Of a DNA stretch of 64,000 bases, positions 48,564 through 59,889 are shown in pieces. A program made the translations under genes and the position numbers. Location: assembly GCA_948144175.1 (NCBI GenBank), contig CANXME010002010.1, forward strand, positions 1,116,001 through 1,180,000. The letters run 5' to 3'. Positions within the stretch are counted from its first letter, which is position 1; the number at the start of each line of letters is the position of its first letter. The notes beneath the pieces were generated by a model. The model saw nothing but the letters and a program-made list of their open reading frames with translations, ran no database searches and was not told where the DNA came from. The DNA is from Closterium sp. NIES-65. Lineage: Eukaryota > Streptophyta > Zygnematophyceae > Desmidiales > Closteriaceae.

Positions 48564-48679
48564 CTTGGTAATCAGAGCATGTTTATACGCGACAGTTTTT
48601 CGACCGCTAAAACCGAGTCTTCAAAAACCGTGGGGGCGACGCTGACAAACACCGATTTCGGGTACGTAAAACCGGTTCC

Positions 48680-49690
48680 GTGTTTTTCGCTCCTCCTCAT
48701 TTCGGTTTTTTTGAACGCGCGATGTCAGGCATGGAGGGTCAAGGCGACAACTATGCGACGACGAGCGAAATCGCCAGCCTTCGCACCGACATGGAACAGA
48801 CGCAGGCGGTGATTCGGCGACTCGAGGCACTTCTCACAAACCAATCCGCAGCTGCCTTCGCAGCAGTCAATGCAGCAGCAAACGTAGCAGCAACAGCGAC
48901 ACCGACTTTTCACGAACTGATGGCACCACCGACGCCGAACCTCGAAGTAGCTCGCCCGAGGCTTCTCGAAGCGTTCGATCCAAGCGCGAAAGGATCTGAC
49001 GTTCGACGTTTTGTGGCGACCCTCGAAATTTATTTCAAGGCCATTGGCTGTTCGACCCCGACACACCACGCAGCACGAATTCGGCTCGCAGCGACACTGT
49101 TGCGGGGACCAGCAGTCGAGTGGATATATTACACTGACATGGCCCGCGAGGAGAAACCGTGGCAGCAGTTCCAGGCGGATCTTATCGAACGCTTCGAACC
49201 AATCAACTCAGTCTACATGGCGCAGCAGCAGATTCACCAACACAAACAGTACAGCAGCGTAGCACAGTACACGCAGCAGATGGAGTTACTGTTCAACCGA
49301 ATTGCCAACCTGACCGAAGGCGAGAAAATCCAGGCGTACACTGAAGGATAAAAAATGGAGATTCGACGGCAGGTGATTTCGGTGAACTGCAGTAGCTACC
49401 GCGACATTGTACGGGCAGTTGAAAGGTATGACGCGTTGATGCAAGGTCAACCCGAAACACGACGCTACGAGTCAAACCGTACATTTGGCCCGGAGCGATC
49501 GGCACCCCCCGCGTTCGCCGAACCGATGGAGATCGACAAATACGACGCGAAGCAACAGCCGACAAAATGCGAATTCTGCAGCGCAGCAGGACATCAATTT
49601 CTGTCGTGCTACAAGATGAAAAAAGCACGTGCGGCACTGCTGGGCAGCAATAGTCGAGCACCCCCAAAGTGAAAAAAACGGGAATCGCCA
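48680..49690 (+). pseudogene. gypsy H gag
   Basis: The region has a Ty3-type retrotransposon gag. An N-terminal coiled-coil-like segment (IASLRTDMEQTQAVIRRLEA) precedes the capsid core (FVATLEIYFKAIG, AAEW-like VEWIYYTDM, WQQFQADLIERFEP) and a C-terminal knuckle CEFCSAAGHQFLSC. Copia gags lack this core arrangement. Fossil. Confidence 0.82.
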
Positions 49691-50079
49691 CTAGCCGCGG
49701 ATCGACCTGGCGATCGCGTAAAGATCCGAAAAGCAGAAAAAGGTGACGGCGTGGCGACTTCGGAGCGGGTGAAAAAAGGAGAAAATGATGGCGCGAATAT
49801 AAAACGTCACGACCGGCCGGCATCAGGGGAAATCGCCGAGGCGAATGGAGGCTTCGTGAAAAATGACTCTGCACCGACCAGGAAACTCCAGCCGAACATG
49901 CCAAACTTATATGCTATAGTCTTTCTAGGCTGTAGTGGGGTAGACACTAAGGGGTATGGTTTCCTAGGGTTTCATACTTGTACCCTTCACATTCCTAGTC
50001 AATCATTCTCATTCTTCACATAGTATAGAGCGGGTTCCCTAGTGGGACCGTTTCTTCCAAGGGCCCACCTTCGAAAATT

Positions 50080-51170
50080 TTTTTTAGCCTGCCCTAAACG
50101 CGCTTCACGTCCTGCCCGAAAATTTCGCGCCCCCTTAGTGGCCTGCCCCTTAACGGCCCCTTAGTGGCCCCTTCGTGGCCCCCCTTAGTGGCCCCCTTAT
50201 CGCGGCCCCTTAGCGGCCCCTTCGCTGCCCCTTAGCGGCCCCCCTTCGCGGCCCCTTAGCGACCCCCTTCGCGGCCCCTTCGCTGCCCCTTAGCGGCCCC
50301 CTTTGCGGCCCCTTCGTGGCCCCTTTGCGGCCCATTCGCAGCCCCTTTGCGCCCCCTTAGCGGCTCCTTCGCGGCCCCTTCGCTGCCTCTTCGCGGCCCC
50401 TTAGCGGCCCCTTGGCGGCCCCACCCCGTTGCCCGTCGCGGCCCCGCCCCGTCACCAGTCGCGACCGCGTCGCCACCCGGGTGTCCCCCCTCCTTCGTCG
50501 CGACGCCTCCGCAAGACCCGCGCGTCGCCCCCGCCTCGTCGTGACGCCCCTGCGGGACCCGCGAGGCGCTACTCCTGCGCGTCGCAACGCCCCTACGGGA
50601 CCCGGGCGTCGCCCCCACTCGTCGCGACGCCCCTGCAGGACCCGCGCGACGTCGCCCCTGCCCGCCGCGGCGCCCTGCCCTAACCCGCGCCCCTACAGCA
50701 GCCGCCCCTGGTCCCTGGAGCAGCCCCCCCTGCAGCAGCCGCCCTTGGTCCCTGGAGCAGCCGCCCCTGCACCTGCCGCCCCTGGCCACTGGAGCAGCCG
50801 CCCCTGGCCCCTTGGGCAGCCGCCCCTGGTCCCTGGAGCAGCCGCCCCTGGTCCCTGGAGCAGCCGTCTCTGCAGCTGCCGCCCCTGGCCACTGGAGCAG
50901 CCGCCCTTGCAACAGCCGCCCCTAGCCCTTGGGGCAGCTGCCCCTGCAGCAGCCGCCCCTGGCCTCTGGAGCAGCCGCCCCCCCCCCCCCCCCTCCCCCC
51001 CCCCCCCTTGCAGCAGCCCCCCTTGGACTTCTGCAGCCGCCCCTGGCCCCTGCAGCAGCCGCCCCTGGACCTCTGCAGCCGCCCCTAGCCCCTAGAGCAG
51101 CCGCCCCTGGCCCCTGAAGCAGCCGCCCCTGGAGCAGCCGCCCCCTACAGCTGCCGCGGAGCCCTCGCCC
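50080..51170. repeat. minisatellite leader of copia K
   Basis: Units of CCCCTTAGCGGC type (about 50100-50430) are followed by roughly 24-bp units like CTGGAGCAGCCGCCCCTGGC (about 50690-51150). A C-run of nearly 30 bases broken by one T lies at about 50978-51007. Open frames here are artefacts of composition. Confidence 0.85.
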
Positions 51171-51389
51171 TGCAGTGGTGCCGGCCTAACCGTTGCTGCC
51201 GTCGTACGCCTGCCCTTCTTGCCACTAGTGAGTACTGTCCTACCCGTACTGCTCTTACTGCTGTTCCTGCTGCTACTGCTCTTTCTATTGCTACTTTTGC
51301 TAGTGCTGCTACTGCTGCTCCTGCTGCTACCACTGCTCGTGCTGCTCCTACTGCTACTGCGCTTTCTACTGCTACTACTGCTCCTGGCG

Positions 51390-53438
51390 TGGCCAGATGC
51401 AGCTCCAGCGCCGTCCGCATGAGTCCCTCACGCTCCAACAGCTTCGTGAGTGGTACGCTTGTTGGGGTTGTCGGGGTGGCCGTAGTGGGAGTCATCCTGG
51501 AGTGAGTAGTTCTGGAGCTTCTTGTAGTGGCAAGGTGCAGCTGCAGCGTCCTGTGCGCACGGTCCCTTCGCCCCCGCAGCTTCGTGAGTGGTACGCCCAG
51601 CGTGGAGGGTCACGGGGTTCTGCTCGCTGCTCGTACGTCATTCGCACTGGTGCTAGGACTGGCCAGCCTTGCGGGACGTTTGGTCACATAGAGTCCCGCT
51701 ACTTTGCCCGTTTGAGCGACGCCTAGCGTACAGAGTTTGGCGACGCAGCTGAGCTCCCCGACTAGGTGGAGCTGCTTAGGCAGAGGGTAGATGTCTATGC
51801 TCTTGACTATGATGCTATCCTCACTGCCATGTATGCATTGCCTACTAGTGCTGAGGGTGCCTGTTACCTGTCTGTGCCGCCTGACCCCAGTCCCAAGTCT
51901 GCTGCTCTCGGTACTAGTGAGGCTGCTGCTCTAGGTGCTTATACGTCTCCTGCTCCAGGTGCTGGTGAGTCTACTGCTTCAGGTGCTGGTGAGTCTGCTC
52001 TCTCTGGTGCTGCGCCCGCTGCGGTCTTGCACATCTTCACCCTTGACTCGGGTGCTTCCCGCTCCTTCTTTCGCGACCACACCACACTCACGCCGCTTAG
52101 TAGGCCGGTTGCGATCTCCCTGGCAGACCCCTCTGGGGGTCCTGTCCTTGCTCACTTCTCCACTATGCTACCGTGTCCAGAGGCCCCGTCTGGCTCCCTG
52201 TCTGGTCTTTACCTCCCCTCGTTCTCTACAAACTTGGTGAGTGGTGCTTACCTGCAGGATGGGGGAGTTGACCAGTTCACTCCTGTGAGTCAGCGGGTGA
52301 CCCACTACACGTGTGCTCGGACGGGCCGACACTTGGCCACGTTTACCCGTCAGCCGGGGTCAAGCCTGTACACACTGACTACCGAGTCTCCTCCGGTTAC
52401 TGCGTCTGGTCACGTACCTACGTCGGATCAGTGGTTTGCTGCAGCGTCCAGGTCTGGTCCTGAGTCTGCCCCCTGCTCGTGTCGCGTCCTGTCCCACTAG
52501 ACCCTCCTCTAGCACCACCGCCTTGGTCACCCCTTCCTGCCTCGTCTCCGAGGCATGGCCTCCCGTGTCCTTGTCTCTAGTCTCCCCCGATCCCTCCTTC
52601 CCCTTCCTCTCGGGCCTGCCCCTACCTGCGTTCCCTGCATCGAGGGGCGGCGGCGCACCGCTCCTCACTCCTTCGAGTTTCCACCAACAGAGGCTCCGCT
52701 GCAGACACTTCACATGGACGTGTGGGGCCCAGCCCACGTCCGTGGTCAGGGTCACGAGCGTTACTTCCTCCTGGTGGTTGACGACTACTCGCGTTACACC
52801 TCCGTCTTCCCCTTGCGCACCAAGGGTGAGGTCACTGGGGTGTTGATGGACTGGATCCACGCTGCTCGTCTCCGGCTCAGAGAGAGTTTCGGCTCGAACT
52901 TTCCTGTTCTGCGTCTGCACTCGTATAGAGGTGGAGAGTTTTCCTCCGACCTTCTACGAGCCTACTGTCGTGCTAGGGGCATCCGCCAGAGGTTCACGCT
53001 TCCGGCCTCTCCACGACAAAATGGGATTGCTGAGCGCCGCATTGGCATGGTCATGGGCGTTGCTCGTACGTCCATGATCTATGCGACTGCTCCCCATTTT
53101 CTGTGGCCGTTTGCGGTTCACTACGCGGCGCAGCAGATCAACCTTCAGCCCCGGGTCTCCTTGCCGGAGACCTCCCCCACCGTGCGGTGGACGGGGAAGG
53201 TTGGCAATGCGTCGGCGTTCCGTGTCTGGGGATCTCGGGCTTTTGTCCGATACTTGTTTTTGGACAAGCTGTCCTCTCGTGCTGTTCCTTGCGTCTTCCT
53301 TGGCTTCCCCCCTGACGCGCCTGGTTGGCAGTTTTACCACCCCACCTCGCGCCGTGTACTGTCCTCTTAGGACGTCACGTTTGACGAGTCGGTTCTGTAC
53401 TATCGTCTCTTCCCCTACCGCGCTGCCCCCCTCCCACC
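51390..53438 (+). pseudogene. copia K gag tail, protease and integrase remains
   Basis: It carries the gag motif CSYVIRTGARTGQPCGTFGH, the linker ALDYDAILTAMYALPTSAEG, protease TLDSGASRSFF, and integrase with HMDVWGPAHVRG, FLLVVDDYSRYTSVFPL and RQNGIAERRIGMV. The sequence is closely similar to copia C and E over the same parts. Fossil. Confidence 0.82.
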
Positions 53439-54234
53439 TGTTGGTGCAACCCTACGGTTTGCACTCGGCTTGTTGTCCGTATGCGTGCATGTGTGTGTGT
53501 ATGAGGGCATGGGATAATGTATATTTCATGCTTATAATTGTGTCTGAATGTTGAGTCATGATGTCGAGTGTGTGTGTCGAGTCAATAGCGAGATATCGCT
53601 AGACGCGTGTTACGCGGTCGTTTGTGTCTCGTGCGCGGTTTCTATTTTGTCATGTGTCGAACGTTCGGCGTGTCGTAGGTGTGTGCAGAAGACCCATCAA
53701 GAACCCAACGATGAGTTTGTGATGAAGAGCCCGAGCCTTTGTGTCAGGCCTCGAGTGATTTCGAAGCTCGCCAAAAGGGTGCACCTCAAGATATTGAAGA
53801 TAGTTACATTACTTTGTGTAGTAACATTTCACTTGGTGTAGGCTCTAGTGAAGGGTATTTTCGAGACCCTTCGTGGTTGGGGACAATGTGGCACTGTTCC
53901 ACATCACTGTACCTCGGCTCTTGGGGTTTGTAGGAGCTGGGAGTCATTCCCAACTCGTAACTCTTCCTAACTCTTCCTATCTTGTGTTCTAAGATTATAG
54001 TGGCTGCCATAGTGCCGTTCGTTCAAACCAGCGCTGTGTCGTCAATACTTGGTCAAATTGTGCGATCTAAATTGCCTATTGTAGGCGACAATAAGACGCT
54101 CCAGATCCAAGTTGAATCAAGTCATTTAAAGCTGTCACTAGAACGATATGAACGTTTGAAGCCGCTGTGCAGAAATCCGACTGTGCACTCTATCTTTCGT
54201 TTTAGGCACATTGGAGCCTACTGTGACTATAACA
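53439..54234 (+). repeat. 5' LTR of copia L
   Basis: 796 bp, TGTTGG...ATAACA, followed by the PBS. It lacks a short (about 10-bp) segment present in the 3' LTR near 59142-59151. Confidence 0.93.
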
Positions 54235-54349
54235 AGTGGTATCAGAGCCCCTTGGAGCAGTTTTGACGATGGCTCGACATGAGGAAAGGGGTGGCAGAGG
54301 TGCTGGTGGTAGAGGAGAAGCCCAAGCTCAAGGCCAACCCGTGACTCAG

Positions 54350-55310
54350 CCATGGCGCCCGTGCAACCAAGTGTTGGCCCATCTAGGGATGAGCCTAGAG
54401 TGTTTGGCCTTAACAAGTTCAATGGTGACAACTTTGCTGAGTGGTCCTTCAGAATGGAGAACATATTTGACCACTATGACCTGCTGGAAGTGATGGAAGG
54501 AACGGAGAAGCGTCCCGAGAACGACCCGGAGAAGAGCCCGTGGGTGCGGAAGAGCGCACAAGGCTACCTACTACTTGGGCAAGCGTCGGGGAGCAGCCAA
54601 ATCCGTCACATCAAACCTTTCCAGCGTGAACCAGAGAAGGGACCAAAAGCATGGGCTGTTCTCAAGGGTGTACACGCTCCTGCAACAGCGGCGGTAGCTG
54701 TGGTGTTGGAACGGCAAATGGCGACGTTACGAATTGAAGAGGATGAAGCGGTTGAAGAAGGGGTGCAGAAATTCTTCGACTTGTTGACGCGGCTTGAGGG
54801 AGCTGATTTGAACTATAGTGAGCTCCAAAAGAAGACCAAGTTGCTGGCCCTACTCCCCGAATCATGGTCCTCACTCATCATCAACCTGAATCGCGACTTG
54901 CCCCGCCTCTCGCTCGAAGACGTGAAGCGAGCTATCCTTCAAGAGGACTTCCGCCGTCGTGAGTTGGCGAGTGCGGATGGCGCTGGGGCAGCAAGCATCG
55001 GCCGTGGATATGGTCGAGGAAGAGGCAGAGGACGAGGGGGAGGAAGGTTTGGTGGCAGCAACTTCGGCGGAGGCCGCGGGAGTGGCGGTTACGGCAGCGA
55101 CGACAAGAGCTACGGACGCGGTCGCGGCCGATTTGACGGCGAGTGTCACTATTGCCACAAGAGCTGACACATGTGGCGCGACTGCTACAAACTCCATGAT
55201 GGTTAGACCCCTGCTCAAGGCCAAGAGGGTAGAGGAGCAGGAGGAGGGAGAGGACGAGGCCGTGGAGGCCGTGGCGGTCACGGTGGCGGAGCTGCAAAAA
55301 TGAAGAACGG
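54350..55310 (+). pseudogene. copia L gag
   Basis: An N-terminal NKFNGDNFAEWSFRM block, a helical capsid core (LLTRLEGADLNYSELQKKTK), a Gly/Arg-rich stretch and a canonical CCHC-type knuckle region beginning CHYCHKS are present in the usual copia order. Nearly complete fossil. Confidence 0.88.
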
Positions 55311-55359
55311 AGACAACGACAAGGACCCGAGCGACGATTGATACCCGGGTCTATTCTAC

Positions 55360-58300
55360 TTCGTGTCGACGCAAGTACCGGCTGGTCCAGAGAAGGATGA
55401 AGGCTTTGAGGAGCCAGCAACTGTGGGGAAGGTGACCCTACACCCCCTGGACTATTGGGTGATTGATAGTGGCGCTACCTATAGCATGACACCTCGCCCG
55501 GACTTGCTCACCGAACTCGAGCCGTCACCGGTGAAGCATGTCACATCGGCTTTGGGGCAGCGAGCAGAGGTGAAAGGCATGGGGAAGGCCATGTTCAAGG
55601 GTGCTGATGGGAAGATGGTGGGCCTCAAGAACGTGCTTTGGGTGCCCAGCCTTGCTGCAAACCTGATTTCCGTGTGGCGATTGGCAAAGGCCGGCATGGA
55701 CACTAACTCGAAGGGAGCCAAGACCTACACCGCAAGGCTTGGCGATCGGATTCTTTGGGACCTTCATGAGGACAGAGATGTCTACAACAAGATGTGGCAG
55801 ATCCCTGTGGTCCCAATGCCTAAGGAGAGGCAAGTGGCAGCAAGCGTCAGCACTAAAGGTGGAGCGGTTGGTAGCGGCGATTGCGCGGACGGTCGCGTTA
55901 AGGAGAAGGAGTCCAAGAAGTGCAATCTTGGAGGGACCAGCAAGCTTGGTGAACCTATGGAGAGAGGTGCAGCAGCCAAGGAGCAGCAAAAGGGTGAGGA
56001 GAACCCCGAAGCAGCAGCGGAGGAGGACTACGGAGAGAGTATGTGGGGCGCTATTGCAAGCGCGGCATTCTCCAATCCAACTTCGGCTACGGGGGAGTGT
56101 GATTGGCTCAACTTGCATCGGTGCATGGGGCATGTGGCCCTGCCCATCTTGCAGCAGCTAGTGAAGAATGAGATGGTTGCTGGCATACGTGTGAAGGGGG
56201 AGCCCAATGAGGTACTTGGCTGCCCGACGTGCATGCAAGCCAAGTTCACCCGATTCCCGTTCTCTAGTTCGGAGGCGACGGCTAAGGCACCGCTTGATGA
56301 GGTGGTGATGGACGTGGTGGGCCCCCTGAAGCTTGGAGCTGCTGGAGCTGAGTATTTTCTCACCATTGTCAACATCTACACCCGCATGACTTGGGTGTAT
56401 GTGCTGGCCAAGAAGAGCGACGTGGCTGAAACGTTGAAGACGGATTGGTTCCCGATGGTGGAGCGGCAACAAGACCGTCTAGTCAAGTCAATCCGCACCG
56501 ATCGAGGGGGAGAGTTCCTGAGCAAGGAGTTTGGGTTGTGGCTGAAGAAGAATGGTATTCGGCACTCCCTCACCATGCCATACTCCCCTGCAATGAACGG
56601 CATCGCCGAGCGAGCGAACCGCACAATCACGGAGGCGGCACGCGGGTTGCTCATTGAAGCCGGGCTACCCGACTATTTCTAGCCTGATGCGGTGCGGAGC
56701 GCGTGTGTGGCCAAGAACAGATCCTTGAATCATGTGGGAGCAGACAAATGGGTGCCCTATGTGGAGTGGCTAGGAAGGAAGCCGAAGGTGGATATGCTTC
56801 GGGTGTTCGGGTGCATGTGCATGGCGCTCGTGCCTAAGCATCTTCGGCACAACAAGTTTGGTGCCAAGGCGGTATGGGCCGTGCACTTGGGCATGGCTCA
56901 AAACAGCAAGGGATGGCTTCTTTGGGACCCATTCACCAAGAAGTTCTTGGTGAGCAGGGACTGCGAGTTCATGGAGAACTTCATGTACAAGGATTGGAAG
57001 GCGGAGAATGAGGCGAAGATAGGAGTGCGGTTTGGGGAAGTGAAGAGTTCCGGCTTGGAGCATGTGGAGCTGCCTTTGGAGCTGAGCAGCGGCAGCACAA
57101 CCACGAGGCAATCCTCCCTTGTGAATGGGGGAGAGGAGGCCAATGATGCGGAGGAAGAAGAGGAGGAGGTGCAGCAAGTGAGCGAGCGTGCACCGTCACT
57201 CCCTTCCCGTACTATGAGTGCTCCACGGATTCGAGCCACACCGCAGCAATGCCAAGGCCTTCAAGTTCCTGCAGCTGAGGAGGAAGGAAGGGGGAAGAGG
57301 AGAGTTCAACCCCCTAATAGGCTGACTTATGATGCACTGGGAAAGCAAGGCAAGACAGCCCTGGCCGGGGCGGCAATGGTGGTCGGAGACGACGAGGAGA
57401 GTGACTACGAGGAGTGTGCCTTCGCGTTCTTCTCTCCGGTGGAGATGCCGGGAGAACCAGCAACTCTCAAGGAGGCTTTGGAGAGTAGTGATGCTGAGGA
57501 GTGGAAGAAGGCCATGGAGAGTGAGCTGAAGAGCATCGAGGAGAATGACACATTTGAATTGGTGGAGCTACCGGAGGGGCGTACGGCGATAACGTCCAAG
57601 TGGCTCTTCAAAATCAAGTCGGATGCCGACGGCAAGATCGAGCGCTACAAGTCTAGGCTTGTAGCCAAGGGGTACCAGCAGAAGGAGAAGGTGGACTTTA
57701 AGGAGCTGTTTGCCCCTGTGGTGAAGCCGACAACGCTGCGAACCCTATTCGCGGGAGCCGCCATCAAAGGATGGGTAGTAAAACAAATGGACATCGTAAC
57801 GGCATTCCTTAACGGCATCCTTGAGGAGGAGATTTTTATGGCACAGCCAGAGGGGTTTGATGATGGTAGTGGCAGAGTGTGGAAGCTGAAGAAGGCCCTT
57901 TATGGGCTGAAGCAGGCCCCTAGGCAATGGTACATGAAGCTGCGCGAAGTGTTGGAGGAGATCGGCTTCACTCCCTCAACGGCCGATCACTCCTTGTTCA
58001 TGCTTGGCGAGGGGGAGCAGAGGAGCTTCATGGTGGTTTATGTGGATGACATTCTCATATTCTCACCCTCCTCTGACCTTGTGAAGGAGGTGATGCTGAA
58101 GCTGCATGACAAGTTCAAGTGCAAGTCCCTTGGTGACGTGAACTTCTACCTTGGGCTCCACATCGAACGAGACGTGGAGAAGCGGAGCATGCGAGTGCAC
58201 CAACGGAAGTACCTGGAGGCATTGGCCACCAACTTCGGCCAGAGTGAAGGTCATGTGGCTACTCCCTTTCCCTCTGGGTTCAAGTGTGTGAAGGGGCCAG

Positions 58301-59037
58301 AGGAGGAGAGCGTTGGAGAAGAAGAGAGGCGCTGTTTTCACTCGTTGGTGGGCAGCCTCATGTATGCGGCGGTAAACACCCGACCGGACGTCGCGTTTGC
58401 TACCGGGCAGCTGGCTAGGGTTGTGCAATGCCCTAATGAGGAGCAGGTAGCAGCTGGAATGAGGGTGGCCAAGTATCTTGGCCAAACACCGACCGTTGGG
58501 CTGCAATACTCGGCGGCGGCACAAAGGCGCCAAAAGGGCGCGGATGGTGTTGAACCTGGGCGTTTGTTCCTCACCGCCTACTCAGATGCTTCATATGCAT
58601 CAGAACCAGAGGACATGACAAGTGTGGGAGGCTTCATATGCTGTGTTGGTGGAGGCCCAACTGCTTGGGAGAGCAAGAAGCAAGTTGACCAAGCTTTGAG
58701 CTCGGTTGAGTCCGAGTACATGGCACTCTTCCGTGCGGTACGGGAGATTGTGTGGTAGCGGCGTTTGTTGGCTGAATTGGGGGAGGAGCAGCAAGGACCT
58801 ACCCCACTCTACTGTGACAGCCAGGGTGCCATTGCTCTTGCTAAGAACCCTGTGTTGCATGGACTCACAAAGCACATGAGGGTGAAGTGGCATTGGACGA
58901 GGAGCATGGTGACCGCGGGTGAAGTTGAGTTGCGGTACGTGAAGACCACGGGGCAGCCGGTTGACATGATGACTAAGAGGCTGGTGGAGCAGCAGCATTG
59001 GAAGTGTTGCAAGCTGGGTGAAATGGCTCTGAACTGA
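55360..59037 (+). pseudogene. copia L pol (PR, IN, RT, RNase H)
   Basis: Protease (WVIDSGATYSM), pre-integrase (LHRCMGHVALP, CPTCMQAKF), integrase (MDVVGPLKLG, DRGGEF, SPAMNGIAERANRT), a moderate Glu-rich spacer, reverse transcriptase (WLFKIKSDADGKIERYKSR, KQMDIVTAFLNGI, YVDDILIF) and RNase H (DASYASEPEDMTSVGGF, SSVESEYMALFRAVREI, VKWHWTRSMV) follow in full order. The IN-RT spacer is ordinary here, unlike the short-LTR lineage. Nearly whole, with a few interruptions. Confidence 0.9.
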
Positions 59038-59078
59038 GAGAGCAACATATCCTAAGGCCAACAATCCGAGGGGGAGTT

Positions 59079-59886
59079 TGTTGGTGCAACCCTACGGTTT
59101 GCACTCGGCTTGTTGTCCGTGTGCGTGCATGTGTGTGTGTATGGAATGGTATGAGGGCATGGGATAATGTATATTTCATGCTTATAATTGTGTGTGAATG
59201 TTGAGTCATGATATCGAGTGTGTGTGTCGAGTCAATAGCGAGATATCGCTAGACGCGTGTTACGCGGTCGTTTGTGTCTCGTGCGCGGTTTCTATTTTGT
59301 CCTGTGTCGAACGTTCGGCGTGTCGCAGGTGTGTGCAGAAGACCCATCAAGAACCCAAGGATGAGTTTGTGATGAAGAGCCCGAGCCTTTGTGTCAGGCC
59401 TCGAGTGATTTCGAAGCTCGCCAAAAGGGTACACCTCAAGATATTGAAGATAGTTACATTACTTAGTGTAGTGTAACATTTCACTTGGTGTAGGCCCTAG
59501 TGAAGGGTAGTTTCGAGACCCTTCGTGGTTGGGGACAGTGTGGCACTGTTCCACATCATTGTACCTCGGCTCTTGGGGTTTGTAGGAACTGGGAGTCATT
59601 CCCAACTCGTAACTCTTCCTAACTCTTCCTATCTTGTGTTCTAAGATTATAGTGGCTGCCATAGTGCCATTCGTTCAAACCAGCGCTGTGTCGTCAATAC
59701 TTGGTCAAATCGTGCGATCTAAATTGCCTATTGTAGGCGACAATAAGACGCTCTAGATCCAAGTTGAATCAAGTCATTTGAATCTGTGACCAGAACGATA
59801 TGAACGTTTGAAGCCGCTGTGCAGAAATCCGACTGTGCACTCTATCTTTCGTTTTAGGCACATTAGAGCCTACTATGACTATAACA
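59079..59886 (+). repeat. 3' LTR of copia L
   Basis: 808 bp, directly after the polypurine tract and followed by the CCACC target duplication. It resembles the 5' LTR at about 97 % of positions by my count. Confidence 0.93.
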
Positions 59887-59889
59887 CCA

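Larger units (their letters stand above)
48193..49898 (+). mobile_element. Ty3/gypsy LTR retrotransposon H, 5' part only
   Basis: A 371-bp LTR (48193-48563, TGTGAGAG...ATCCTCACA) is followed after 2 nt by the PBS TGGTAATCAGAGC (48566-48578), a leader and a gag region. It is cut at 49898 by copia K. The LTR matches in family the minus-strand LTR at 62986-63352, which is attached to a chromodomain integrase, so H is probably a chromovirus. Its gag region is broken in a place or two. Confidence 0.85.
53439..59886 (+). mobile_element. Ty1/copia LTR retrotransposon L (long LTR), inserted in copia K
   Basis: 6.4-kb element with LTRs of 796 bp (53439-54234) and 808 bp (59079-59886), both TGTTGG...ATAACA. 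They differ at roughly 24 bases plus two small indels (about 3 %). Exact target duplications CCACC flank it (53434-53438 and 59887-59891). The PBS TGGTATCAGAGCC (54237-54249) and polypurine tract CGAGGGGGAG (about 59067-59076) are in place. Gag is at about 54350-55310, protease 55440-55800, integrase 56090-56990, RT 57490-58250 and RNase H 58560-59035. It is the best-preserved element here, nearly whole, with about three or four interruptions. It is a different lineage from K. Confidence 0.95.

Noticed and set aside
50256-51117. Several open frames of 60-230 codons on both strands
   Set aside because: They lie in the GC-rich minisatellite leader of copia K and reflect repeat composition only.
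53548-53841. Repeated open frame of about 95 codons present at 53548 and 59198
   Set aside because: It lies inside both LTRs of copia L, which explains the duplication; no domain is recognisable.
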